Positions 43,221-51,064 of a stretch of 64,000 bases of DNA are shown here, piece after piece. The stretch lies in NCBI RefSeq assembly GCF_015624485.1, contig NZ_CP061378.1:3968001-4032000 (forward strand), written 5' to 3'. The DNA comes from Bradyrhizobium genosp. L. GTDB lineage: Bacteria; Pseudomonadota; Alphaproteobacteria; Rhizobiales; Xanthobacteraceae. Every line of letters begins with the position of its first letter. The first letter of the stretch is position 1. Below the pieces are notes generated by a model, which did not search any database, was not told the DNA's origin, and worked only from the letters and a program-made list of their open reading frames with translations. The translations under genes were made by a program, and so were the position numbers.

Positions 43221-43691
43221 TCAGGCGACCGCCAGGCCGGCAATCAGTGCTGGCTCATCCTCGTCCGGTTTGGCGCGCGCGATCTGGTTGCGGCGGCGCG
43301 CGCTGCCGGCGCGACGATGACGACCATCGATCCGACGCAGCGCATGCGACGCAAGCTGCGACATCCAGCGGAGGTGATCGGCGGCCTGCCTGATCATGGC
43401 GAGCACGGCCACCATGCGTGTCAGCAGGCTGACCAGCAGGATCATCGAGAAGATATCGATGTAGGCCAGCACGTCGCCGACCAGCATCAGTTCCGGAGGA
43501 AGCGGAATCCGGTGCAGATAGGCGCCGATCACGATGACGACGGGAATCAGCGCGATGATCTTCCGAAGGGTCAGCCGATCGAGCAGCGCGGCGAGTTCGA
43601 CGACCAGGATCTGCCAGAGCCAATCGCCGACGGCGGCCGGCTTGTCGACGGTCCAAGTCTGCCAGAGTCGCTGCCACAACCGTTTCCGCAT
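43221..43691 (-). CDS. hypothetical membrane protein (156 aa)
   Basis: Begins MRKRLWQRLWQTWTVDKP at 43691. Hydrophobic segments are a moderate one at WLWQILVVELAALLDRL and strong ones at IIALIPVVIVIGAYLH and MLVGDVLAYIDIFSMILLVSLL. The C-terminus is cytoplasmic, Arg-rich (ALRRIDGRHRRAGSARRR). It looks like a real conserved hypothetical of Bradyrhizobium, but I cannot name a family. Confidence 0.65.
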   Translation of the reverse strand: MRKRLWQRLWQTWTVDKPAAVGDWLWQILVVELAALLDRLTLRKIIALIPVVIVIGAYLHRIPLPPELMLVGDVLAYIDIFSMILLVSLLTRMVAVLAMIRQAADHLRWMSQLASHALRRIDGRHRRAGSARRRNQIARAKPDEDEPALIAGLAVA

Positions 43692-43763
43692 CGTCGCTTC
43701 CGTGCCTGCCGCCTGCGATGGTGAAGTTCACCATGCCGGCGGCAACGATTCAACATCGCACAG

Positions 43764-43928
43764 TTACGGCTCGGAAGACACCTGGCTTGCGCCGGCTTCG
43801 GGCGAAGCTGCCTGCTCGTCGCCCGAATCGCCCGACGGGAAGATGCGCTCGTAATTCGCCCGCGCCTCGCGGATCAGCCGCGCGCGTTCACGTTCGGCTT
43901 TCGAAATGAACCTGATGATCTCGCCCAT
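43764..43928 (-). CDS. small hypothetical protein (54 aa)
   Basis: An ORF from ATG 43926-43928 to TAA 43764-43766, with GGAGAG five bases before the start. The product MGEIIRFISKAERERARLIR continues REARANYERIFPSG and ends in an acidic/Ser tail. The first 30 residues would make a strongly basic amphipathic helix. It is shorter than 60 codons and easy to miss. No homologous family is known to me. Confidence 0.6.
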   Translation of the reverse strand: MGEIIRFISKAERERARLIREARANYERIFPSGDSGDEQAASPEAGASQVSSEP

Positions 43929-44063
43929 TTGCTCTCCAGTTCCGGGACATCAGATGCGACCTGCACTGCAACCATCGTGCCGAAAGGCCGCCAAAGTCCC
44001 TCGCCGCGCCCTGCCAAGCAGCAAATCGCGCGTCATTGTTCGTGATCGACCTGATCCGGTGCG

Positions 44064-44324
44064 TTACCGGTACGCCCGCGGCGACATTCGCTGCTGGCTG
44101 AACGCAAAGCGTGGATTGTAGCCGCAATAGGCATCGCGGCCCGATGCCGACGCCTGGCACTGCTGATAGGTCTGGTAGCCGCAATAGCCGGGATATCCCT
44201 CGGCCCTGCCCTGAATGCACCAGGGATAGTCATAGGGATCGGCCGCCGCAGGCGCCGCGAAGCCGACAAGCGCGCCGGCGCCAAGCGCGGTGAACGCCAT
44301 AATGGCCCAACTTGCTTTGCGCAT
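44064..44324 (-). CDS. DUF3551 family secreted protein
   Basis: An 86-residue exported protein typical of Bradyrhizobium and relatives. The signal peptide is AIMAFTALGAGALVGFAAPAAA, followed by the family pattern of paired cysteines and aromatic residues: DPYDYPWCIQGRAEGYPGY, CGYQTYQQCQASASGR, YCGYNPRF. Two disulfides are likely. The family, present in many copies per genome, has no known function. The terminator at 44475-44513 lies upstream and ends the next transcript. Confidence 0.85.
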   Translation of the reverse strand: MRKASWAIMAFTALGAGALVGFAAPAAADPYDYPWCIQGRAEGYPGYCGYQTYQQCQASASGRDAYCGYNPRFAFSQQRMSPRAYR

Positions 44325-44474
44325 GATCCTGTTCCTTCCTCGATCGGCGCCCAGCCTGATCTAGGGTACGGGAACGAGGTTCGCGAGGTTTCGGGCCGCT
44401 GCCTCAACAGACTGTGAGCCGGCGCGCCGCGACAAAAGCGCACGAGTCGGAATCGCCTCTGGATGCTAAAAAAA

Positions 44475-44513
44475 ACACGAGGCCCGGCGTGCCTAGGAGG
44501 CCGGGCCTCGTGT
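44475..44513 (-). terminator. strong rho-independent terminator
   Basis: A 14-bp perfect stem, ACACGAGGCCCGGC (44475-44488) with GCCGGGCCTCGTGT (44500-44513), followed on the minus strand by a run of nine T. It lies downstream of 3-hydroxybutyryl-CoA dehydrogenase and probably terminates that gene, 200 bp after its stop. Confidence 0.9.
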
Positions 44514-44657
44514 CTTTCGTCCCCCGCCTCACGTGGCGGATCAGATAATGCCTGACGGCTCACCTGTTACGTCAGCTCATCCGCACGATCCATTCCGGAT
44601 GACTACGGTGGCGCGCGGCGCCAAATCGCGACGAGATCGCGCGTTGACTCCTTATTG

Positions 44658-44705
44658 GGGCATGATCTTTTTGGAAAACCGCTTCACACTTTTCCGGATC
44701 AAGCC
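44658..44705. repeat. dispersed Rhizobiales-type palindromic repeat
   Basis: GGGCATGATCTTTTTGGAAA followed by CCGCTTCACA and TTTTCCGGATCAAGCCC is a variant of a short palindrome found widely in rhizobial intergenic DNA. It touches the 3' end of the 3-hydroxybutyryl-CoA dehydrogenase gene. Confidence 0.7.
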
Positions 44706-44712
44706 CGACGCC

Positions 44713-45564
44713 TCACTTGCTGTAGCTGTAGAATCCCTGGCCCGTCTTGCGTCCGAGATGCCCGGCATCGACCATCTCCTTCAGCAGCGGTGCCGGCCGG
44801 TATTTCGGGTCGTTGAAGCCGGTGTAGAACACGTCCATCACCGAGAGCATGGTGTCGAGCCCGATCATGTCGGCAAGCGCGAGCGGGCCGATCGGATGGT
44901 TGCAGCCGAGCTTCATGCCGGCGTCGATCTGCTCGGCGGTCGCGATGCCTTCCTGCAACGCGAAGATCGCCTCGTTGATCATCGGGCACAGGATGCGGTT
45001 CACGGCAAAGCCCGGGCTGTTCTTCGCTGTGATCGCGACCTTGCCGACGCGCTTGGCAAAAGCTTCCGCCTTGGCGACGGTGTCGTTGGAGGTCTGCAAG
45101 CCCCGGATCAATTCGAGCAGCGCCATCACCGGCACCGGATTGAAGAAGTGCATGCCGATGAAGCGGTCGGGACGATCGCTCGCCGCGGCAAGACGTGTGA
45201 TCGAGATCGACGAGGTGTTGGTTGCGACCAGCGCGGCAGGCTTCAGGCCCACGCAGAGATCCTTCAGGATCTTGATCTTCAACTCCTCGTTCTCGGTGGC
45301 CGCCTCGATCACCAGATCGCAGGCGGCGAGCTTGGCCTTGTCGCTCGTGGCGGTGATCCGCGCGAGCGTCGCCTGGCGATCGGCTGCGGTCATCTTCTGC
45401 TTGGCGACCAGGCGGTCGAGACTTCCCTCGACGGTCTTGACGCCACGCTGCAAGGCGGCGTCGGAGACATCGACCATGGTCACCGCCAACCCCGCTGCCG
45501 CACACACCTGGGCGATGCCGTTGCCCATGGTCCCCGCGCCGATGATGCCGACCGTCTCGATCAT
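44713..45564 (-). CDS. hbd: 3-hydroxybutyryl-CoA dehydrogenase
   Basis: A 283-residue NAD(P)-dependent enzyme that interconverts acetoacetyl-CoA and 3-hydroxybutyryl-CoA. The start at 45564 ([11 protein letters not shown]) is fixed by the Rossmann motif [18 protein letters not shown] at the N-terminus; the frame continues upstream to 45684 but is unlike the family. Catalytic and family motifs follow: [31 protein letters not shown] and [21 protein letters not shown]. The C-terminal dimerisation domain ends with [11 protein letters not shown]. In Bradyrhizobium such an enzyme may serve butanoate/PHB-related or phenylacetate metabolism. Confidence 0.93.
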   Translation of the reverse strand: MIETVGIIGAGTMGNGIAQVCAAAGLAVTMVDVSDAALQRGVKTVEGSLDRLVAKQKMTAADRQATLARITATSDKAKLAACDLVIEAATENEELKIKILKDLCVGLKPAALVATNTSSISITRLAAASDRPDRFIGMHFFNPVPVMALLELIRGLQTSNDTVAKAEAFAKRVGKVAITAKNSPGFAVNRILCPMINEAIFALQEGIATAEQIDAGMKLGCNHPIGPLALADMIGLDTMLSVMDVFYTGFNDPKYRPAPLLKEMVDAGHLGRKTGQGFYSYSK

Positions 45565-45702
45565 TGTGTTCGTCCTTCCCCTCGCAGACCGCGGCGTCGC
45601 CGCCGGCACGGTCAGAAATGCGGACCTGCCGTCCGCGGATGAACGCATGCATAGCAGCCCGCTCCGATCGCGGAAACGGGACAAACCGGTACTATGGTGT
45701 TG

Positions 45703-45894
45703 CTATTCGGGTCGCGGCGGCACGGCTCGCCTCGGCGGGACGGGCGTGCGCGGCGGCGTATGGACTCGCGGCGGCTCGGCGGCGCGGGACGGCTCGAACA
45801 GGCGATTGAGCCGGACGATCCACCAGGCCAGCCGTCCGTAGCTGCGGCGCAGCGCCGATCCGGCTCCCTCGTCGATGTCATGCTCCGGTTCCAT
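45703..45894 (-). CDS. small hypothetical protein (63 aa)
   Basis: From the ATG at 45894: MEPEHDIDEGAGSALRRSYG, then RLAWWIVRLNRLFEPSR, and a Pro/Arg-rich tail with repeated PPR units. The middle could be a membrane-peripheral amphipathic helix. The ribosome site is weak and the frame stays open upstream to 45999. Retained with low confidence. Confidence 0.4.
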   Translation of the reverse strand: MEPEHDIDEGAGSALRRSYGRLAWWIVRLNRLFEPSRAAEPPRVHTPPRTPVPPRRAVPPRPE

Positions 45895-46119
45895 GGCGGG
45901 ATTGCTAGCGTCGATTCCTTGAAGGAACAGTGTGACGTGACCGCACAGTGCGGGAGCGCTTGTTAGAGATTCGCTAACCAGTTTCGACTGCATGCGCACT
46001 GTTCGGCGATACCTGCCTGGACAAATGATCGGTTGTGCGACCTTCGCCCTACTTCCAAGCGAAGCAAAAGGTTGCTAATTTGTAATAGTGATTTGCGCTG
46101 TGAAACGCTGAGGGGTGCG

Positions 46120-46377
46120 GTGTTTCAACTATTTCAATGGTGGAAGACCAGCAAGCTCACCATGGCTTGCCCGCATTGCCGGGAAATTGCTTCCTCCGAG
46201 ACGTTCCGGAAGGGCCGCTATATGGCCGGCGGGGCGCCACTACGCTGCGAACATTGCGGCGTCGCGGCGGCCGTGACGCTGTGGCGCTTTGCGGGATTAT
46301 CCCACGGCGCCGATGAACCTCTCGGCTGCACCGAATCGCGGCAGCACGCATTCCAGTCAGAATCTCGCGCGCACTGA
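46120..46377 (+). CDS. small putative zinc-ribbon protein
   Basis: An 85-residue protein if started at GTG 46120, which has GAGGGG five bases upstream; ATG 46162 (MACPHCREIAS) is the conservative alternative. Two cysteine pairs, CPHC and, 29 residues on, CEHCG, suit a four-cysteine zinc ribbon with a short basic loop (RKGRYMAGGAPLR) between. The tail is Gly/Ser/His-rich. Such small ribbons often bind nucleic acid or proteins; no specific family is recognised. Confidence 0.5.
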   Translation: MFQLFQWWKTSKLTMACPHCREIASSETFRKGRYMAGGAPLRCEHCGVAAAVTLWRFAGLSHGADEPLGCTESRQHAFQSESRAH

Positions 46378-46552
46378 ACGCGGCAGCGTGCCGATCATCA
46401 CATTCGACCCGGTAATCAACCGGTAATCTCCCGGATTGAAGATGGCCGTGCTTGCGCCGCAGCATCACAATGCCGAGCGACTCGCGTTTTGTTGAATGAA
46501 TTGCCGGAGCGATCGCTGCGACGAAAGGACATTGACGAAGAGGGCTACGCCC

Positions 46553-46678
46553 ATGCTTGCTGAAAAGTTCATTATCCTTCTTGAGACCTTGCTCAAGAGC
46601 CAAGGCCATCCCGACGGAAGCCCGCGTGTGGTGAGCACATCGCCCCACGTCCCGGTCAAGCTGCCGGGCGGGAAATAG
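46553..46678 (+). CDS. very small conserved-type protein (41 aa)
   Basis: From ATG 46553 to TAG 46678 the product is MLAEKFIILLETLLKSQGH followed by DGSPRVVSTSPHVPVKLP and GGK. I recall near-identical short proteins (an MxAEKF...DGSPRVVSTSPHVPxxLP pattern) in many Bradyrhizobium genomes, which is the main evidence that it is real. An upstream in-frame ATG at 46496 extends the frame by 19 codons but is less likely. Function is unknown; the start is an amphipathic helix. Confidence 0.6.
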   Translation: MLAEKFIILLETLLKSQGHPDGSPRVVSTSPHVPVKLPGGK

Positions 46679-46757
46679 CCGGGCGGCTATCGACGGCGGG
46701 TCTATTCGCTGGCAACCTCGTCGAACGGGCCAGGCAGCCCGACGATGAGGTGAACAG

Positions 46758-47045
46758 ATGAAACGCACGCTGGCGCTTGCCGTTCTGGCCCTGACCGTCG
46801 TTGCCCGGCCCGTGCAAAGCCACGAGTTCCTCCCTGCGATCCCGCCCGAGCTGGCGGTGGTTTCGCCGGTGCCGCCGCCCTTGCTTCCCTATCGTTGCAC
46901 GGCCGGTCCGGTACGCATCGCCTATCACGGCGCGCTCTACCACGAGCCGCCGGCGATCTATCGCGGCTACGCCTACCGTCCATATTATCGCTACACCGCC
47001 GCCCGCCTCGTGCCGCGCACCTATTTCTGCGTGGACGCTGATTAG
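46758..47045 (+). CDS. small secreted hypothetical protein (95 aa)
   Basis: From ATG 46758 a signal peptide (MKRTLALAVLALTVVARPVQS) is followed by a Pro-rich segment (PAIPPELAVVSPVPPPLLP) and a Tyr/Arg-rich region (YRGYAYRPYYRYTAARLVP). Two cysteines (PYRCTAG and TYFCVDAD) probably form a disulfide. Periplasmic Tyr/Pro-rich proteins like this are common in Bradyrhizobium; no function is known. Confidence 0.65.
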   Translation: MKRTLALAVLALTVVARPVQSHEFLPAIPPELAVVSPVPPPLLPYRCTAGPVRIAYHGALYHEPPAIYRGYAYRPYYRYTAARLVPRTYFCVDAD

Positions 47046-47142
47046 AGCGTTTTCAAGCGAAGCGGATACCGGTTCGCGTGAGGAAAGCGCGTCAAAACCA
47101 GACCTGGAGCTTCGGTTCCGATTGCAAATCAGAACCGAAAAT
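47044..47142. repeat. dispersed Rhizobiales-type intergenic repeat
   Basis: It begins AGAGCGTTTTCAAGCGAAGC, continues GGATACCGGTTCGCGTGAGG and GCGTCAAAACCAGACCTGGAGC, and ends GTTCCGATTGCAAATCAGAAC. The pattern is one of the commonest repeats between rhizobial genes. A partial reversed copy (GCTCGAAAACGCTCTA) is near 47464-47479, so the gene at 47235-47438 is bracketed by repeat sequence. Confidence 0.7.
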
Positions 47143-47234
47143 GCGCGAGGCTCAGCGCGAGCAAGCGTGAGCCATCTCACAGCGGGCGGGACCGAGCCGG
47201 GCTACACCGACGCCTCAACAACGCGGGTGCCGCC

Positions 47235-47438
47235 ATGGACAGCAAGACCGATTTCGTCGCCATCATTGTCGCAGTCTGCGTCGCCGCCTATGCCGCGATC
47301 CTGCTCGGCCATGTCGCTCAGAACGATCTCGGTCTCTCCGCGGTCCAGGTCCGTCACCTCGCGATGATCGCGGCGCTTGCCCTGGCGCTGCCGGTCGCGC
47401 TGGGCTCTCTGCGCACGGGCCCAGACAAGGTGCACTGA
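47235..47438 (+). CDS. small hypothetical membrane protein (67 aa)
   Basis: From ATG 47235: MDSKTDFVAIIVAVCVAAYA, a first transmembrane segment, then AQNDLGLSAVQVRHLAM and a second hydrophobic segment IAALALALPVALGSLR. A two-span inner-membrane protein is predicted. The gene is bracketed by the two parts of a dispersed repeat. No function is recognised. Confidence 0.6.
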   Translation: MDSKTDFVAIIVAVCVAAYAAILLGHVAQNDLGLSAVQVRHLAMIAALALALPVALGSLRTGPDKVH

Positions 47439-47539
47439 CAAAGCGCACGCCTCCGCCTCGCCCGCTCGAAAACGCTCTAGGTGAAAACGCGCGAATCAGC
47501 ATTACTACGCTACCGATCGTTGCTTGAGATTTTGGCGGC

Positions 47540-47788
47540 ATGACCCAGTCCGAAGTCTTGAACCAGAATATCCGCGAGCTGCAGGAATGGCTGCGCAAGG
47601 CCTGGCTGCAGCTGGGGGATCCCTCGCTCACCGCTTTCTCACGCCGTGAACTGCGCAACCAGATGAAGCAGCAGAGCGCGGATTTGCGGATGCAGCTGCG
47701 GGCAGCCTCCGAGCTTCCGCCCGAGCCCTCGGTCACCGCCCCCAGGACATTCTCCAAACCGGAACTGCGGCTGCTGGCCTGGAGTTAG
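47540..47788 (+). CDS. small hypothetical cytoplasmic protein (82 aa)
   Basis: From ATG 47540: MTQSEVLNQNIRELQEWLRK, then AWLQLGDPSLTAFSRRELRN and QMKQQSADLRMQLRAA. The pattern is two amphipathic helices with a hydrophilic C-terminus. No known family is recognised. It reads as a normal coding region, 160 bp before the next gene. Confidence 0.6.
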   Translation: MTQSEVLNQNIRELQEWLRKAWLQLGDPSLTAFSRRELRNQMKQQSADLRMQLRAASELPPEPSVTAPRTFSKPELRLLAWS

Positions 47789-47947
47789 CGCGCATCAACC
47801 AGCGCCAAAATGCCGCGCCGATGCTGCGCATGCGGGTCATACGGGCGGCGCGGCCCATCAGGCACAGCAAAGTCGCGCCGCTGCCGCTATATAGGGGCGA
47901 CGATGCCGCGACCCACGCGGCACAAGCCTAAAGCCCGAAGGACTCCC

Positions 47948-49234
47948 GTGCTGTATCTGGAACTGGCGATCGTGGCGGTGCTGATCATCGTCAACGGTCT
48001 CTTGTCGATGTCGGAACTTGCCATCGTCTCGTCGCGCCCGGCGCGGCTGGCGGCGCTGGTCGAGAAAGGCGTCTCGGGATCGCGCCGCGCGCTCACCCTG
48101 GCGTCCGATCCCGGTAAATTCCTTTCCACGGTGCAGATCGGCATCACCCTGATCGGCGTGCTATCCGGGGCCTTCTCCGGCGCAACGCTCGGTCAGCGCC
48201 TGACGCAATGGCTGCTCGAGCTCGGGCTGTCGGCCAGCGTCGCGGATGCGGCCGGCGTCGGCATCGTCGTCGGCATCATCACCTATGCCTCGCTGATCGT
48301 CGGCGAGTTGGTGCCGAAGCAGATCGCGCTGCGCGATCCGGAGCAGGTCGCGGTGAGGGTCGCGCCGGCGATGACCATGATGGCGAAGATGTCGCTGCCG
48401 CTGGTCTGGCTGCTCGACCGCTCCGGCAAGGCGCTGCTCTTGCTGCTCGGCCATCGCGAGGATGCGTCCGACCGGGTCAGCGAGGACGAGATCAAGACGC
48501 TGGTGGTCGAAGCCGAGAATGCCGGCGTGCTCGAGCCCGGCGAAAAGGAGATGATTGCCGGCGTGATGCGGCTCGGCGACCTGCCGGTCGGCGCCGTGAT
48601 GACGCCGCGCCACGAGGTCAGCCTGATCGACCTCGCCGATCCCCTGCCCGAGATCCTGTCGGCGCTGCAGAAGAGCAGCCACTCGCGCTGCGTGGTGTTC
48701 GACGGCAACCGCGACCATGCGCTCGGCATCGTGCAGGCCAAGGACGTGCTCGACGTCTACCTCGCCGGCGCGACGCCCGACATCCGCGCGCTGACCCGCG
48801 ACGCGCCGATCATCCCGGAGACCGTGGACGCTCGCGACGTGGTCGCGATCCTGCGCGACTCCGCGGTGCATATCGGCCTCGTGCATGACGAGTACGGCAC
48901 CTTCCAGGGTGTCGTCACCAGCGCCGACATTCTGGAGGCCATCGTCGGCGCCTTCCACACCGAGCAGGGCCCGGCCGAGCCGGCCTATGTCAGGCGTGCC
49001 GACGGCTCCTACCTGATCTCGGGCTGGATGCCGGCGCTGCAATTCGCCGAGCTGCTCGGCGTCGCGCTGCCCTCGCCGCGGCCCTACCAGACCGCGGCCG
49101 GCTACCTGCTGCATGAATTCGGTGCGATCCCCGAGGTCGGCGCCAGGATCACGGCGCAGGGCTGGGAGTTCGAGATCGTCGATCTCGACGGCCGCCGCAT
49201 CGACAAGATCCTCGCGAGCCGGCTCGCGGCCTGA
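47948..49234 (+). CDS. CNNM/CorC-HlyC-type membrane protein (DUF21-CBS-CorC_HlyC)
   Basis: A 428-residue protein from GTG 47948, chosen because GAAGGA lies six bases upstream; in-frame starts at 47810 and 47903 would add an Arg/Cys-rich head. A DUF21 membrane domain with four hydrophobic segments (ELAIVAVLIIVNGLLSMSEL; GIVVGIITYASLIVGELVP) is followed by two CBS motifs (VGAVMTPRHEVSLIDLADP; VDARDVVAILRDS) and the C-terminal CorC_HlyC domain (YLISGWMPALQFAELLGVAL; YQTAAGYLLHEFG). Relatives affect magnesium/cobalt efflux or cyclin-M-type transport; 'hemolysin' names are historical. Confidence 0.9.
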   Translation: MLYLELAIVAVLIIVNGLLSMSELAIVSSRPARLAALVEKGVSGSRRALTLASDPGKFLSTVQIGITLIGVLSGAFSGATLGQRLTQWLLELGLSASVADAAGVGIVVGIITYASLIVGELVPKQIALRDPEQVAVRVAPAMTMMAKMSLPLVWLLDRSGKALLLLLGHREDASDRVSEDEIKTLVVEAENAGVLEPGEKEMIAGVMRLGDLPVGAVMTPRHEVSLIDLADPLPEILSALQKSSHSRCVVFDGNRDHALGIVQAKDVLDVYLAGATPDIRALTRDAPIIPETVDARDVVAILRDSAVHIGLVHDEYGTFQGVVTSADILEAIVGAFHTEQGPAEPAYVRRADGSYLISGWMPALQFAELLGVALPSPRPYQTAAGYLLHEFGAIPEVGARITAQGWEFEIVDLDGRRIDKILASRLAA

Positions 49235-49341
49235 GATTGCAAGCCGGCCGCCCTGTTGATAACCGGCATGAGGGCAAAACAGGCGGCCCCGTTATGCTAT
49301 CGGCATAGCGGTCTTTATTGGTGAACCACGGAATTGATCCC

Positions 49342-49941
49342 ATGCGCATTACCCTTGTCGGCTCCCGCCATTTCGGCGTGACGACCCTGAACATGCTGCG
49401 CGAGCACGGCGTCGACATCCTCAGGGTCGTGGTCCATGACGGCGAGGACCGGCTGGCGACGACGGCGAAGGGGCACGGCATCGAGGTGGTCGTGCAGGCC
49501 GATCCCAAGCTGGTGACCGCGAGCGAGATCGCCCCCGGCACCGATCTGATCGTGACGGCCCACAGCCACGCCCGGGTCAGCCGGGAGGCCCTGGCGGTCG
49601 CCAAGCACGGCGGCATCGGCTACCACCCGTCGCTGCTGCCCCGCCACCGCGGCATCGCGGCGGTGGAATGGACCATCAAGGAGGGCGATCCGATCGCCGG
49701 CGGCAGCATCTACCACCTCGCCGACCGCATGGACGCCGGCGCAATCGCCGCCCAGGACTGGGTGTTCGTCAAGAAAGGCGAGACCGCCCGCGAGCTGTGG
49801 GAGCGCGCGCTGGCTCCGCTCGGCCTGCGGCTGCTCGCCGAGGTCATCGACCACGGCAAGGCCCACGGCACCCTGCCCGCCAAGCCGCAGGACGAGCAGT
49901 TTGCCACCAAGGCGCCGAACCTGGGCGATGGCAAGCATTAG
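49342..49941 (+). CDS. formyltransferase-like protein
   Basis: A 199-residue protein from ATG 49342 (MRITLVGSRHFGVTT); 49318 is a less likely upstream start. It resembles the N-terminal formyl-transfer domain of methionyl-tRNA formyltransferase and GAR transformylase: an alpha/beta start, DLIVTAHSHARVS, then GYHPSLLPRHRGIAAVEW and DRMDAGAIAAQDWVF. The catalytic His and Asp of the Asn-His-Asp triad are present, but the Asn two residues before the His is replaced by Gly. No tRNA-binding C-terminal domain is present. The formyl donor and acceptor are unknown. Confidence 0.75.
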   Translation: MRITLVGSRHFGVTTLNMLREHGVDILRVVVHDGEDRLATTAKGHGIEVVVQADPKLVTASEIAPGTDLIVTAHSHARVSREALAVAKHGGIGYHPSLLPRHRGIAAVEWTIKEGDPIAGGSIYHLADRMDAGAIAAQDWVFVKKGETARELWERALAPLGLRLLAEVIDHGKAHGTLPAKPQDEQFATKAPNLGDGKH

Positions 49942-50124
49942 ACTACCAAAATACCGCAAGAGATCGGCGAACCCGCAAAATTTCCCGTTCCGCGGCGGGA
50001 ACCAGATTCACTATGATGTGTTTGAGTTCACAGGAACTTTCAACGGTTCTTGCGACGCACCAATTTTGAACACATTGTGACAGGATAAACTGGCCTATCA
50101 CCACAAATGACAGGGATTTGATTC

Positions 50125-50484
50125 ATGCGTTCGATCCGCATCCGCGACATGCTTTTGGCATCCTGTGTCGCCTCCGCAGCCGCTGTTGCCGCCGCCCCCG
50201 CATCCGCCCAGCAGCCCTATGACGGCCTTTGGAGCGTCACAGTCGTGACCAAGACCGGTAGCTGCGAACCGTCGTCCTCATCGACCGTGACCGTCAGCGA
50301 AGGGAAGATCTCGGCGCAGGGCGCGGCGATCTCCGGAACCGTTGGCAGCGGGGGACTTGTGCGAGTCTCGATCAATGGTGCATATGCGAACGGTCAACTC
50401 AACGGCAAAACCGGATCGGGGAAGTGGAATGGGGCATCAGCTGGCGTACCGTGCAGCGGCCGATGGGAAGCGTCCCGTCAGTAA
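50125..50484 (+). CDS. small secreted hypothetical protein (119 aa)
   Basis: From ATG 50125 a signal peptide (MLLASCVASAAAVAAAPASA) precedes a beta-rich domain: YDGLWSVTVVTKTGSCEPS, VTVSEGKISAQGAAISGTVG, VRVSINGAYANGQLNG and CSGRWEASRQ. The alternation of short strands and Gly/Ser turns suggests a small beta-barrel or lipocalin-like sheet. Two cysteines probably pair. It may be distantly related to the next gene, whose product has the same export and strand pattern. Confidence 0.65.
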   Translation: MRSIRIRDMLLASCVASAAAVAAAPASAQQPYDGLWSVTVVTKTGSCEPSSSSTVTVSEGKISAQGAAISGTVGSGGLVRVSINGAYANGQLNGKTGSGKWNGASAGVPCSGRWEASRQ

Positions 50485-50506
50485 GATCGGCAGCGCATCT
50501 GGATCT

Positions 50507-50998
50507 GTGCTCAAGGCAATTTTCTCCGAGAGCCGGCGGCCCGTATTCGCGGCCGCCGCTTTTTTTGTGACCACACTGGCGGCGACCACCGGACATGCCC
50601 AGTCTGGCCCGTTCGCCGGCATGAACGGCACCTGGTCCGGCGGCGGCTCGGTCACGCTGGATGACGGCTCCCAGGAGCGGATCCGTTGCCGCGCGACCTA
50701 CCGTGTCGGCGGCGCGAACATGACCATGAGCCTCACGTGCGCCAGCGACGCCTACAAGTTCAATTTGGCGGCCGACGTGCAGGCTGAAGGGAGTGCAGTC
50801 ACCGGCTCCTGGAGCGAGTCGAGCCGCAATGTCAGCGGCAACCTGCAGGGCCGCGGCGGCGGCGGTACCTTCCAGGTCGTCGCCAGCGCGCCCGGCTTCA
50901 ACGCCGACATCGCGCTGCAGACCCGCGGCAACAAGCAATCGGTGACGATCCGCGCCGACAGCCAGTTCCGCGGCGCCAACATCACGCTGTCGAAGTAA
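50507..50998 (+). CDS. small secreted hypothetical protein (163 aa)
   Basis: Taken from GTG 50507, which gives a signal peptide, VLKAIFSESRRPVFAAAAFF then VTTLAATTGHAQS; the start is uncertain because no strong ribosome site is present. The mature protein is beta-rich: MNGTWSGGGSVTLDDGSQER, CRATYRVGGANMTMSLTC, AVTGSWSESSRNVSGNLQG, TIRADSQFRGANITLSK. Two cysteines likely form a disulfide. The terminator at 51022-51051 ends the unit. No function is known. Confidence 0.6.
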   Translation: MLKAIFSESRRPVFAAAAFFVTTLAATTGHAQSGPFAGMNGTWSGGGSVTLDDGSQERIRCRATYRVGGANMTMSLTCASDAYKFNLAADVQAEGSAVTGSWSESSRNVSGNLQGRGGGGTFQVVASAPGFNADIALQTRGNKQSVTIRADSQFRGANITLSK

Positions 50999-51021
50999 CC
51001 GGCAAGCGCGCGCAAACGATC

Positions 51022-51051
51022 AGCCCTCGGGTTCGCTCCCGAGGGCTTTTT
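51022..51051 (+). terminator. rho-independent terminator
   Basis: A perfect 10-bp stem, AGCCCTCGGG (51022-51031) with CCCGAGGGCT (51038-51047), and a 6-base loop, followed by TTTTT. It ends the secreted-protein gene 24 bp upstream. On the other strand it lies just beyond ridA, which may share it. Confidence 0.9.
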
Positions 51052-51064
51052 GCTGTCCACCACG

